From Geobacter sp. DSM 9736 (GTDB lineage: Bacteria > Desulfobacterota > Desulfuromonadia > Geobacterales > Geobacteraceae): 64,000 nt of DNA. Made by a program: the position numbers and the translations under genes. Location: contig NZ_LT896716.1 in assembly GCF_900187405.1 (NCBI RefSeq), positions 2,360,001 to 2,424,000 of the forward strand. The letters run 5' to 3'. Positions 42,831 to 51,545 of this stretch are shown here, piece by piece (the stretch's first letter is position 1; each line of letters begins with the position of its first letter). The notes under the pieces were generated by a model. The model did not search any database and was not told the DNA's origin. It was given only the letters and a program-made list of their open reading frames with translations.

Positions 42831-43355
42831 ATGATGAAATCCGTTTGTTTTCGTGTGTTCATACTGACATTGGCAGCACTCTCCGCAGGATGCGGAGGCG
42901 GAGGAGATGCAGCACCGCCGCAGCAGAGGACAGCGGTTATCACGTTTCGCGCCGTAAGCAGCGCCACCCTCATCAACACCGTATCCATTGCTGCGGTTCT
43001 TCCACCCGGAGTTTCGGTGGCAACGGACGCGGAAAACCCGACTCTCATCTCCGCGCAATCGCTCGCCATCGGAAGCGGGGCCGCCGCAGGGGCCGATTAC
43101 ATTTTAGGCAGGTACTCATCCGCAGGAAGAAAAGTAACGATCGAGTTTCCACACGTGAACGGTTTTGGCGGCGGCGAATTCGCCCGCCTCACCTGCTCTG
43201 TCACACCTGGAACAACACTTACAGAAGCCGATTTCACCTCTCTCAATACGCCTTTCCCCTCATCAAGACTGAGCAACTACGACTCCAACATCAGCGAGTT
43301 CGTGGATGTAACATCTTCCAAGAATCCCCAGATGACGATAACCTTCGGCTACTGA
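42831..43355 (+). CDS. Lipoprotein with cohesin-like domain
   Basis: A 174-residue lipoprotein (lipobox L-S-A-G-C followed by G-G-G-G). The beta-rich domain (V-S-I-A-A-V-L-P-P-G-V-S-V, F-G-G-G-E-F-A-R-L-T-C-S-V) reads like a cohesin-type domain. It follows the dockerin-like delta-60 protein by 19 bp, so the lipoprotein may anchor that protein to the outer membrane. The domain call is by eye. Terminator at 43384-43408. Confidence 0.6.
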   Translation: MMKSVCFRVFILTLAALSAGCGGGGDAAPPQQRTAVITFRAVSSATLINTVSIAAVLPPGVSVATDAENPTLISAQSLAIGSGAAAGADYILGRYSSAGRKVTIEFPHVNGFGGGEFARLTCSVTPGTTLTEADFTSLNTPFPSSRLSNYDSNISEFVDVTSSKNPQMTITFGY

Positions 43356-43383
43356 TCTGCCGCCCACGCCCCCTTAATGAACC

Positions 43384-43408
43384 AGCGGCTGCCCCCGCAG
43401 CCGCTTTT
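43384..43408 (+). terminator. Rho-independent terminator after the cohesin-like lipoprotein
   Basis: AGCGGCTGC and GCAGCCGCT pair perfectly around CCCC and are followed by TTTT. Confidence 0.8.
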
Positions 43409-43484
43409 CACATCCTATTTTGAAATTGACAACATTCCCCTTTTCTCCTAGTTTGAGGTGAAAAAATCACCTCCGGGGAAAACC

Positions 43485-44222
43485 ATGCCCACTCCGAAAT
43501 TTGCAGTATTTTCTCTACTTCTCATTCTTGCCGGCTGCGCCTCCGCGCCCCCGGTCAACAAAACCGCTGACACTTATTTCAAGGAAGGGGAAGAGGCGTA
43601 TGCGTCGAAGCGATACGAAGACGCCATCGACCACTGGAAAAAGGTAAAGGAGAGTTACGTATCGCCGGAACTCACCACTCGCGCAGAGCTGAATATAGCC
43701 GATGCCCACTTCGAGAACGGCAACTACATCGAGGCTGCCGCAGCCTATGAAGATTTCCGCAAACTCCACCCAAACCACGAGAAGGCACCGTACGCCCTCT
43801 ACCGCCTCGGTCTCTGCTATTACCAGCAGATCAGCGGCTCAGACACGGACCAGACCCCCGTAACCAACGCAGCCACCACCTTCGAATCCTTCCTTCGCCA
43901 GTATCCGGCATCGGAATACGCGCAGGAGGTGAAGGAAAAGCTGAAATCCTGCCAGGCGAAGCAGTTTCAGTATGAAGTATACGTTGCCCGGTTCTATCTG
44001 AGGACCGACAAATACGAAGCAGCAATCCAGCGTATCCAGGACGCCTTCGCCCGCTTCCCTGAAACGGAATACGGAGATGAGGCCCTGTATTATCTGGGTC
44101 AGGCCTACCTGCTCAGCGGGGAAAAAGTAAAGGGGAGAGAAGCTTTCACGCGGCTCACTAACGAGTTCGCCACAAGCAGTTACGTGGAGAAGGCAAAGAA
44201 ATTCATGGAGAAATATTACTGA
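43485..44222 (+). CDS. bamD: Outer-membrane assembly lipoprotein BamD
   Basis: A 245-residue lipoprotein (L-I-L-A-G-C) with tetratricopeptide-type repeats: Y-F-K-E-G-E-E-A-Y-A-S-K-R-Y-E-D-A-I-D-H-W, F-E-N-G-N-Y-I-E-A-A-A-A-Y-E-D-F, then Y-L-G-Q-A-Y-L-L-S-G-E near the end. This is the BamD/YfiO layout, part of the BAM complex that inserts outer-membrane proteins. ATG 43485 gives the compact signal peptide. The longer start at 43458 adds nine residues. Confidence 0.88.
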   Translation: MPTPKFAVFSLLLILAGCASAPPVNKTADTYFKEGEEAYASKRYEDAIDHWKKVKESYVSPELTTRAELNIADAHFENGNYIEAAAAYEDFRKLHPNHEKAPYALYRLGLCYYQQISGSDTDQTPVTNAATTFESFLRQYPASEYAQEVKEKLKSCQAKQFQYEVYVARFYLRTDKYEAAIQRIQDAFARFPETEYGDEALYYLGQAYLLSGEKVKGREAFTRLTNEFATSSYVEKAKKFMEKYY

Positions 44223-44240
44223 AAAACGTCATCAGGTGAG

Positions 44241-45848
44241 CTACACCTTCAGCAGGGAAAGCCGGCTCTGCCTCGTAAGCTTATCTTCATACATCCGCTC
44301 GTCGGCCAGACGAAGGGCTTCAAGCAAACCACCGCTCTCTCTCGCGGTAGCCGTCCCCAGAGAGAGGCTCAGGTTGATGCCCCCAAGGACCGGAGAGCTG
44401 GTCCGAAGCACATCCCTCACCCGTTGCACCGCTTTGGCGACGGCCGCCTCATCCGCCTCCGGCAGGAGCACCACAAATTCATCCCCTCCGATGCGCGCCA
44501 CCATGTCCTCCGCCCTGAATACCGAGGAAAGAACCGTTGCCGCCTGCTGTAAGAGCCGGTCCCCTGCTGCGTGGCCACCGGTGTCGTTTGTCATTTTGAG
44601 CCCATCCACATCCGCCATGACGACACTGATCGGAAAGAGCCGGCTCCGCTGCAGCCGGGTAATCTCCTCTTCGAAGTACGCACGGTTGTAAAAGCCGGTA
44701 AGGGGGTCGTGGGTGCTCATGTACCTGAGCTTCTCTTCCGTCTCCTTTCGCTCGCTGATGTCCCTAACGACACTGATCACGCCGCCGCCATCGATCACCG
44801 TCAAGGAGACCTCCTGGGGGAAGGTGCTTCCGTCGGACCTCCGGCCCATGGCCTCGCCCCGCCACTTCCCCTTCTTCCGAAGGATCCGCATGATCTCCCG
44901 CTCTATCCGCGCACTCTCCTCCGGCTCGTATAGCATGCTCCAGTGCTTTCCGATCAGCTCCGGCGGCTCCTCGTACCCATGGATGCCGGCATGCGCCTGG
45001 TTGGCGTAGACGATGTTTCCGGCTTCATCGACAATTACCATCCCGTCGATGGAACTTTCCATTGCTGCCAACTGCTTGCGCAGGGTCTCCTCGACCTGCT
45101 TGCGCTGGGAGATGTCCTCACAGGTGGAGATGATCGCCACCGGCTCCCCATCGGCGTCGGTTACGACGTTCGACACGAGGTAGACAGGAAAAAGGCTGCC
45201 GTCCCTTCTGACATTGACGCTTTCCCTGCTGAGGCTTTTGCGCCGTTTCAGCTGGGCGGCAGTCATCGGCTTCCAGGTGTGCGGAGGAGCCAGTCTTCGT
45301 ACATCGGTCCCCAGCAGCTCCGGCACCGAATAGCCGTGCATCGCCGCTTCCGAAGGGTTCGTATAGGTTATGACGCCTTCGATGTCCGTTATGGTGACAC
45401 CGATGGGCATGGTCTCTATGGCCTTCTTGAGCGAACGCAGCTCCGCCGTCGCGCGAGCGCGATCAAGCCTGTTGCGGTGCTCACTCAGCTCCCTCGTTAT
45501 TGCGGGGGCCAGACGCGCCAGGTGCCCCTTCACGAAATAGTCGTGTGCTCCGGCCTTCATCGCCTTGACGGCGGCATCCTCTCCGACTTTTCCTGAAACG
45601 ATGATGAAGGGTAGATCGATCCCCTTCTTCCGCATCAGCTCCAATGCCGCGAGGCCGGTGAACCGCGGAAGGATGTAATCCGCAATCACCAGATCCCAGG
45701 ACTCCCGCTCCAGAGCGGAAGCCATCGCCTCAGCAGATTCGACCCGCTCGCATACGGCCGCAAATCCTCCCTTGCGCAGCTCCCGCAACAGCAGTTCTGC
45801 GTCGTCAGGCGAATCTTCAACAAGCAGTACACGAAGTGGAGCGCTCAC
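44241..45848 (-). CDS. Response regulator with REC, two PAS and GGDEF domains (diguanylate cyclase)
   Basis: A 535-residue c-di-GMP synthase. REC at 1-125 (E-D-S-P-D-D, V-I-A-D-Y-I-L-P with phospho-Asp, V-S-G-K). PAS domains at about 150-250 and 270-370. The GGDEF domain follows with intact G-G-D-E-F and an R-A-E-D inhibitory site five residues before it. It should be active and product-inhibited. No partner kinase is adjacent. Confidence 0.93.
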   Translation of the reverse strand: MSAPLRVLLVEDSPDDAELLLRELRKGGFAAVCERVESAEAMASALERESWDLVIADYILPRFTGLAALELMRKKGIDLPFIIVSGKVGEDAAVKAMKAGAHDYFVKGHLARLAPAITRELSEHRNRLDRARATAELRSLKKAIETMPIGVTITDIEGVITYTNPSEAAMHGYSVPELLGTDVRRLAPPHTWKPMTAAQLKRRKSLSRESVNVRRDGSLFPVYLVSNVVTDADGEPVAIISTCEDISQRKQVEETLRKQLAAMESSIDGMVIVDEAGNIVYANQAHAGIHGYEEPPELIGKHWSMLYEPEESARIEREIMRILRKKGKWRGEAMGRRSDGSTFPQEVSLTVIDGGGVISVVRDISERKETEEKLRYMSTHDPLTGFYNRAYFEEEITRLQRSRLFPISVVMADVDGLKMTNDTGGHAAGDRLLQQAATVLSSVFRAEDMVARIGGDEFVVLLPEADEAAVAKAVQRVRDVLRTSSPVLGGINLSLSLGTATARESGGLLEALRLADERMYEDKLTRQSRLSLLKV

Positions 45849-45941
45849 CAGAAACCTCCAATGCCGAAACCAAAGTCTTAATAGCTAAGGTATTAATTAT
45901 AGATTGTCAATGATTTTTTGTGACTGGGCCGTATGCGCAAA

Positions 45942-45972
45942 AAGCAGCCGAACCTCGTGGGTCCGGCTGCTT
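45942..45972 (-). terminator. Rho-independent terminator of the octaheme cytochrome gene
   Basis: AAGCAGCCG and CGGCTGCTT flank a 13-nt loop and, on the minus strand, are followed by TTTTTG. It lies 17 bp after the cytochrome stop. Confidence 0.8.
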
Positions 45973-45989
45973 ACTCTGTCACTCAGCCT

Positions 45990-47597
45990 CTATTTCTTTC
46001 CGCGCTCGTCCAGCGCCTTGTTAAGCACCGCCACCGCCTCTTTGGAGGCGGTAATGGACGCCGCCAGACTCTCCCTTGCAAGGTCGGGATTGTGGAACCC
46101 GTCGCTGTTCTCCGCGGTCCACCACTCCCACAGCACATGCGCTTCTTCATGCTTTTCCCTCGCCTGGGCAAGCACCGCCTCGTCCACCCCGAACCGTTTC
46201 GCTACGGCGTATGTATCTATCAGCTGTCCCAGCCAGTACTCAGCCTTGCGCATCTTACCGCGGATGTAGTTCTGGATCGCATCCATCTGGTAAGCCTTCT
46301 GCTCCTCCGTGAGCTGCGGATGGCATCGCATGCACGCCTCCTTGACGTTGCCGTGCGGCCTTACCATCATGTGTGAGCGGTATTTCTTCCCCCTCTCGTT
46401 CTTCACCACCGGCATATGGCAGTCGGCGCACGTCACCCCTGCCCGTTCGTGGACACTGCCCATATAGCTCTCGACCTCCGGGTGCTGGAGCTTTACAAGC
46501 CGTGCGCCGGTGACTGCGTGGCGGAAGTCGTAGAAGTTGAGCTTCTTGTAGTGCGCCAGAATGTCCTGAACCTGCACCAGCGGGAAGTGGTTGGTGCGCC
46601 GGTCTTCAAAGCCCACCGGCTTTCCGCTGTCGAATTCGAACCCCTTGCCGCAGGCGTACTCCACGTGACACTGTGCACACATCATGGTTGCGTTGGCCTT
46701 CTCCATGATGCCGATCTTGCGGAACCCGTCGCGAAAAGAAATCACTTTAAGGTCGGTTTTGCCGTCCTTTCCGGCAAACATCTTCGCCCCCTGGTCAATC
46801 CGGTTGATAAGCTCGTCCCTCACGATCCGCGGCTGCGCCCCATGAGGGTCATGACAGTGGATGCACCCCATGACGTTGCTGGTATCCTTCGCGACCGCTA
46901 TCACATCCGAGGTCCTGTCCCACTTGGCTCGCGGGTCCTTGTCTCCCATGAACTTCCACTTGAGGATGTGGTCGGTGCTCTTGCACTGGATACACGTGGG
47001 GTTTCCCGCCTTTCCGGTCTCCCCCATCTTGAACTCCGCCCCCCGGTCCTTGAGGATGTCCCATGTCTTGCCGGTGGCATCCACGCTATACCAGCCGTTC
47101 TTGTAGGTGAAGCGCCCGCCTGCGAACCTATCGACCACGAACTGATCCGTCACCATGAAGAGGTGGCTTCGCGGCTCGTTGTGCTCGATTGTAAACCCGT
47201 AGGGAGCCAGGAGCTTGTCCATCATGGGTGACCGCCCGCTCGGTATCCCCTTTTCCTTGTGCGCCGCTCCTTCGTAATTCACCTTTTCGAAGCTGGCAAG
47301 CTGGTCCTGATGGCATTTTCCGCACACCGCATGCTCAAGTAGCGTGACTGGTCTGTTGTCGCTGTTCTCCAGATGTTCGTCAAGTTTCTGGTGGCACAGG
47401 CTGCATTCGAGCTTTGCATGCTTGGAGCCCTCCTTGAGTCCCCTGACCTCCTCATGGCATCCGTAGCATGTTTCCCGGTTGTCAGATTTCCCCCCCGCCG
47501 GCGGCTCCCCCTTTGCCGACAGGACCGGCAACGAAAGCATCAATACAACCCCTCCCGCCACAGCCATCGAACCACAGATTCTCTTTATCATCCCCAT
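45990..47597 (-). CDS. Octaheme cytochrome c nitrite reductase (ONR-like)
   Basis: A 535-residue periplasmic cytochrome with signal peptide. Eight haem sites in order: C-Y-G-C-H, C-S-L-C-H, C-G-K-C-H, C-I-Q-C-K, C-I-H-C-H, C-A-Q-C-H, C-A-D-C-H, C-M-R-C-H. The fourth, Lys-ligated C-x2-C-K, is the catalytic haem of NrfA-type enzymes, and its position as number four matches octaheme nitrite reductases. C-H-V-E-Y-A-C places a Cys two residues after the active-site Tyr, as in the Tyr-Cys crosslinked Thioalkalivibrio enzyme. It would reduce nitrite to ammonium. No nrfH-like partner is adjacent. Confidence 0.9.
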   Translation of the reverse strand: MGMIKRICGSMAVAGGVVLMLSLPVLSAKGEPPAGGKSDNRETCYGCHEEVRGLKEGSKHAKLECSLCHQKLDEHLENSDNRPVTLLEHAVCGKCHQDQLASFEKVNYEGAAHKEKGIPSGRSPMMDKLLAPYGFTIEHNEPRSHLFMVTDQFVVDRFAGGRFTYKNGWYSVDATGKTWDILKDRGAEFKMGETGKAGNPTCIQCKSTDHILKWKFMGDKDPRAKWDRTSDVIAVAKDTSNVMGCIHCHDPHGAQPRIVRDELINRIDQGAKMFAGKDGKTDLKVISFRDGFRKIGIMEKANATMMCAQCHVEYACGKGFEFDSGKPVGFEDRRTNHFPLVQVQDILAHYKKLNFYDFRHAVTGARLVKLQHPEVESYMGSVHERAGVTCADCHMPVVKNERGKKYRSHMMVRPHGNVKEACMRCHPQLTEEQKAYQMDAIQNYIRGKMRKAEYWLGQLIDTYAVAKRFGVDEAVLAQAREKHEEAHVLWEWWTAENSDGFHNPDLARESLAASITASKEAVAVLNKALDERGKK

Positions 47598-47816
47598 CTC
47601 CTTTCCTCTGCTGAATCGCTATCCTGGTACGCCATCAGGAAGTATACCAGCTAATAATGAATTCGCAGGATGAGTGATCTCCATTGGGAAATCCGGGAGG
47701 TTAAAGGATCATCATTCACGCTGTGCGCCAGCTCACTTACACATTTCGGCTCCTGACGTATCGTCAGCGCATGGATTTCAGAAACCACGAATAGATCCTG
47801 CAATAAGGAGCCAAAA

Positions 47817-48476
47817 ATGATACGTTTTCTTGTCGCCGCCATTGCCCTAACCTCACTCCTTTCCACATCACCGGCATCCGCCGATCAGAACCCCGCGGAG
47901 CGGCCGGTTACTCTCGCAAAACTTAGCGACCCCGACCCCGGCCAACCGATCAGAAAGTTCGATGCGCGCACCGAGCTCAGGGAAAAGTACGAGTTTTACG
48001 ATATCACGGGATCAAGCGCCAAGGAACTGAGGCGACAGATGACCCTTAACGGGATTCCGTGGGACGACGGCCAGACCTATGACGCCCTGGCCACCTGGGA
48101 GATCAAATACCGGTACAACACCGCCACCGACAACGGCGCCTGTTATGTCACCTCCGCCAAAACGGACGTGGGAGTAGTCTACAGATTTCCACGCTGGAAG
48201 GATGCTTCCGGTGCCGACAGCCAGCTCACCAGCCGCTGGAACACCTACATGGAACACCTGAGGACTCACGAATTCGGGCACAAGGACCTGGCTGTGGCCA
48301 CAGCGCAGGAGATAAGCGAGGGGTTGTCATCCCTCGGCTCTTTCAGAAACTGCTCCGATCTGGAAAAGGCAGTCAAGTCGATGGCCCAGGCAAAGCTCGT
48401 ACGACTGAAGGAAACCCAGCGGGAGTATGATGCGACAACGCGTCACGGTGAAACCCAGGGAGCCTTCTTTCCCTGA
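47817..48476 (+). CDS. DUF922 family secreted putative zinc protease
   Basis: A 219-residue exported protein (signal ends A-S-A). T-W-E-I-K-Y-R-Y and R-T-H-E-F-G-H-K-D-L-A-V carry the DUF922 pattern. H-E-F-G-H is a zinc-metalloprotease-like H-E-x-x-H site. AAGGAGCCAAAA precedes ATG 47817. Substrate unknown. Located in the periplasm. Confidence 0.88.
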   Translation: MIRFLVAAIALTSLLSTSPASADQNPAERPVTLAKLSDPDPGQPIRKFDARTELREKYEFYDITGSSAKELRRQMTLNGIPWDDGQTYDALATWEIKYRYNTATDNGACYVTSAKTDVGVVYRFPRWKDASGADSQLTSRWNTYMEHLRTHEFGHKDLAVATAQEISEGLSSLGSFRNCSDLEKAVKSMAQAKLVRLKETQREYDATTRHGETQGAFFP

Positions 48477-48619
48477 TCACCGATGAGTCACGGGCGGAGA
48501 CAGTTCTGCGTGAGCCGCTCCGCCCGCCCCCCCCGCCGTCATTGACATCCCTCCCTTTTCCCGTAAACTTCCAGTGTCATTAGCCCATTTTAGTTAATAA
48601 CAAATCAAGGGAGGTGTCC

Positions 48620-48928
48620 GTGCAGCCAACGGAGAGAATGCTGCTGGCCGGCACTCTGTGCCTGTCCATTGTTGCTGCCGCCCCACCCGGCAAGGCTTCC
48701 GGGAATGAAGGAGGCAGCGGGCGTGTTACCTCGACGGCTTCAGCCGACGGAGCAGCGCTTTACCAGGCCAACTGCGCCGCTTGCCACGGCTCACTTGCAA
48801 GCTCCAGAAAAAGGGGAAGGACTGCACCCCAGATACAGAATGCCATCAACAAAAATATAGGTGGGATGGGGTATCTCTCAACCCTGAGTTCGGAGCAGAT
48901 TCAGGCCATCGCCACCGCCCTGAAGTAG
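48620..48928 (+). CDS. Monohaem cytochrome c
   Basis: A 102-residue secreted cytochrome with one C-A-A-C-H haem site and a distal Met candidate in I-G-G-M-G-Y-L-S. It is typical of small c-type carriers with the L-S-x-x-Q-I-x-A-I-A-x-A-L end. GTG 48620 with AGGGAGG upstream is preferred over GTG 48614. It lies 47 bp before the sugar-dehydrogenase gene, so it may take electrons from that enzyme (inference). Confidence 0.88.
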   Translation: MQPTERMLLAGTLCLSIVAAAPPGKASGNEGGSGRVTSTASADGAALYQANCAACHGSLASSRKRGRTAPQIQNAINKNIGGMGYLSTLSSEQIQAIATALK

Positions 48929-48975
48929 CCATCGGGAAGGACCGCCATTCACAGACTATTCTAGGGGGGTGACCC

Positions 48976-50349
48976 GTGAAGAGAGCACGTGCGCACAGAG
49001 CGATCCACAGATTCTCCCTGCTGCCGGCATTCGGACTCGTGGCAGCTCTCATGTTCTTCGCCTCCTGCAGCAGCGGCGGGGGCGGAACAGCTGTGTCCGC
49101 ATCGTCCGCCGGCACATCTTCTACCGATACGCCGACACCCTCCGGAACACCGGCAGCTCCTGGCTCCTCCACCGATACGCCCTCAACGCCTTCCGGAGAG
49201 CCTCCCTCTCCAGACACATCATCGCCGGATACGCCGGCTACGCCTCCCGGGACAACCGCCCCCCCCGACACCTCGACACCTCCTGCCCCACCCGTCACCA
49301 ACGTCGTTACCCTCACCAGGGTAGCATCCGGCCTCGACCAGCCCCTTCAGATCACTCACGCCGGCGACGGAAGCGGCAGGCTCTTCATTACAGAAAAGAG
49401 GGGAACCGTGCGAATCATCAGGAACGGGCTCGTCCTGCAACAGCCCTTCCTGGACATAAGATCTCAGGTACGTTCTTCCGGCAATGAGCAGGGGCTGCTC
49501 GGCATCGCGTTCCCCCCCGACTTCGCGACCGACGGGCACTTCTACGTCAACTACACCGGAACAGCCGGAATCGGCGACTCCGTCATTGCACGCATACCCT
49601 TAGGCGCGACCCCCGATCAGGCTGACCCGGCTGGTACGACAAACGTACTAACCGTACCCCAGCCCTTTGAAAATCATAACGGAGGACAGATGGCGTTCGG
49701 TCCCGACGGATTCCTATACATCGGCCTGGGGGACGGCGGGGGCGCGGGGGACACGCTCAACAATGCGCAGAACCGGACGCAGCTGCTCGGCAAGATCCTT
49801 CGGATCGACGTGGGGGCAGCATCCCCCACCTACGCTGTTCCCGCCGGCAATCCCTTCGGCAACGAAATCTGGAGCTACGGCCTGCGCAACCCATGGCGGT
49901 TCTCCTTCGACCGCGACACCGGAGACCTCTACATCGCCGACGTGGGGCAGGACCAGTTCGAGGAAATAAACTTCCAGCCCGCAGGAAGCGGCGGGGGGCA
50001 AAACTACGGCTGGCGGCTGATGGAAGGAGCTCACTGCTTCGATACCCCCACCTGCGACCGCACCGGCCTCGTACTCCCGGTACACGAGTACGCCCATGAT
50101 GCCGGATGCTCGGTTACCGGGGGGTATGTCTATCGTGGTCCGGTGCAGGGAAGCCTTCAGGGCACGTACATCTATGGTGATTTCTGCAGCGGCAGGATCT
50201 GGGGCCTTCGCCGAATCGGCGATACCTGGGAAAACCGGCTGCTGTTCGAAGCGAACCTGCGAATATCCAGTTTTGGGGAAGACGAAGAGGGAAACCTTTA
50301 TGTAGCTGATTTCTCAACCGGCGACATTTATCGCTTCGACATCCAGTAA
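48976..50349 (+). CDS. PQQ-dependent sugar dehydrogenase-like lipoprotein
   Basis: A 457-residue protein: lipobox F-A-S-C at about 32, a 70-residue Ser/Thr/Pro linker, then a beta-propeller of the glucose/sorbosone dehydrogenase family (L-D-Q-P-L-Q-I-T-H-A-G-D-G-S-G-R-L-F, N-H-N-G-G-Q-M-A-F-G-P-D-G-F-L-Y-I-G-L-G-D-G-G, W-S-Y-G-L-R-N-P-W-R-F-S-F-D). Expected to be cell-surface or periplasmic. GTG start with GGGGGGTGACCC. PQQ supply is not visible here, and some members are not PQQ enzymes. Confidence 0.9.
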   Translation: MKRARAHRAIHRFSLLPAFGLVAALMFFASCSSGGGGTAVSASSAGTSSTDTPTPSGTPAAPGSSTDTPSTPSGEPPSPDTSSPDTPATPPGTTAPPDTSTPPAPPVTNVVTLTRVASGLDQPLQITHAGDGSGRLFITEKRGTVRIIRNGLVLQQPFLDIRSQVRSSGNEQGLLGIAFPPDFATDGHFYVNYTGTAGIGDSVIARIPLGATPDQADPAGTTNVLTVPQPFENHNGGQMAFGPDGFLYIGLGDGGGAGDTLNNAQNRTQLLGKILRIDVGAASPTYAVPAGNPFGNEIWSYGLRNPWRFSFDRDTGDLYIADVGQDQFEEINFQPAGSGGGQNYGWRLMEGAHCFDTPTCDRTGLVLPVHEYAHDAGCSVTGGYVYRGPVQGSLQGTYIYGDFCSGRIWGLRRIGDTWENRLLFEANLRISSFGEDEEGNLYVADFSTGDIYRFDIQ

Positions 50350-50369
50350 AAGGGAAGGAGGTTGGCCCC

Positions 50370-50573
50370 ATGCCGGCAAGAGCAGGCGAACGAGCCCATG
50401 AAACCGGGGATTTCAGGTGCGACAAGTGCGGGATGAAGGTACATGTGGCTAAGAACCGCGAGATACCCTCCTGCATCAGGTGCGGCAACGATGCATACAG
50501 CGAGCGTATGAACGAACCGAGCCACCTGAAATCCTCAAGGAGCACAGGAAGAAGGCCCGGGGACCGACCGTAG
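50370..50573 (+). CDS. Small zinc-ribbon protein
   Basis: A 67-residue protein with F-R-C-D-K-C-G and S-C-I-R-C-G, a Cys4 zinc ribbon, and a basic tail. GGAAGGAGG lies upstream of ATG 50370, 20 bp after the sugar-dehydrogenase stop. Function unknown. Confidence 0.75.
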   Translation: MPARAGERAHETGDFRCDKCGMKVHVAKNREIPSCIRCGNDAYSERMNEPSHLKSSRSTGRRPGDRP

Positions 50574-50586
50574 GGGGAACTACATG

Positions 50587-50638
50587 CTGTGAGACGTAAG
50601 ATGTCGGCCTTAGGTAAAGCTGACGTCTCACGTCTCAC
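50587..50638. terminator. Inverted repeat between convergent genes
   Basis: The arms TGTGAGACGTAAGATGTC and GACGTCTCACGTCTCACA pair with few mismatches around a short loop. It separates the zinc-ribbon gene from the convergent SDR gene and probably terminates both. Confidence 0.55.
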
Positions 50639-50647
50639 ATATCGGTG

Positions 50648-51505
50648 CTACCCGTTAACAATTGTCCCTCCGTTTGGGTGCAGCACTTGCCCTGTCATGT
50701 AAGAGCCCCCCTCGGTGGCAAGGAACACGTAGCTGTGAGCTATCTCCACCGGCTGCCCCGCTCTTTGAAGCGGCACGTCGGCTCCGAATTTCTCAACCTT
50801 TTCCTCCGGAAATGAAGCGGGTATGAGGGGAGTCCACACGGGTCCCGGAGCTACAGCATTCACCAGGATTCCCCTCTGCGCCACCGAAAGGGCCAGCGAC
50901 CGGGTAAAAGCGACTATGGCACCTTTGGTCGTGGAGTAGTCGAGAAGCATCGGGCTTCCCTTGTATGCCGTGACCGAAGTCGTATTGATAATCCTCGCCC
51001 CCTCCTTCATGTGCGGAAGCGCTGCCTTGGTTAGATAGAAATAGGCGAATATGTTGGTGCGAAACGTGCGCTCCCACTGCTCGGAAGATATGTCTTCGAG
51101 CCTTTCAGCGTAATGCTGTTCGGCTGCATTGTTGACCAGTATATCCAGCTTGCCGAACGCCTCCATGGAGTTACGGACGAGCTTGGAGCAGAAGGACTCG
51201 TCTCCCACGTCCCCCCTGAAGGCAAAACAGCGCACTCCCGCGCTTTCCACCACGTCTCGCGTCTCCAGAGCATCCCGCTCCTCGGCGAGATAGGCAAAAG
51301 CCACATCCGCACCTTCCCTGGCAAAGGCTATAGCTACGGCACGCCCGATACCGCTGTCCCCTCCCGTGATAAGGGCGCATTTTCCCCGTAGCCGACCGAA
51401 CCCCCTGTACTCATCCTCGCCGCTCTGAGGCCGCGGCGTCATCTCCGCCTCCACCCCCGGCTGTTCCTGGCGCTGCGGAGGAAAAGTCTTACGATCGTCA
51501 GCCAT
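50648..51505 (-). CDS. SDR-family oxidoreductase
   Basis: A 285-residue classical/extended short-chain dehydrogenase with a 40-residue N-terminal extension. T-G-G-D-S-G-I-G-R-A binds NAD(P), N-N-A-A is present, and the catalytic Y-S-T-T-K is intact. It resembles YghA/YhdF-type stress-related dehydrogenases. AAGGAGAAGAGCC precedes ATG 51505. Confidence 0.93.
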   Translation of the reverse strand: MADDRKTFPPQRQEQPGVEAEMTPRPQSGEDEYRGFGRLRGKCALITGGDSGIGRAVAIAFAREGADVAFAYLAEERDALETRDVVESAGVRCFAFRGDVGDESFCSKLVRNSMEAFGKLDILVNNAAEQHYAERLEDISSEQWERTFRTNIFAYFYLTKAALPHMKEGARIINTTSVTAYKGSPMLLDYSTTKGAIVAFTRSLALSVAQRGILVNAVAPGPVWTPLIPASFPEEKVEKFGADVPLQRAGQPVEIAHSYVFLATEGGSYMTGQVLHPNGGTIVNG

Positions 51506-51545
51506 GGCTCTTCTCCTTTCAGGTATGTGGTGACTGCAGAGCTTA

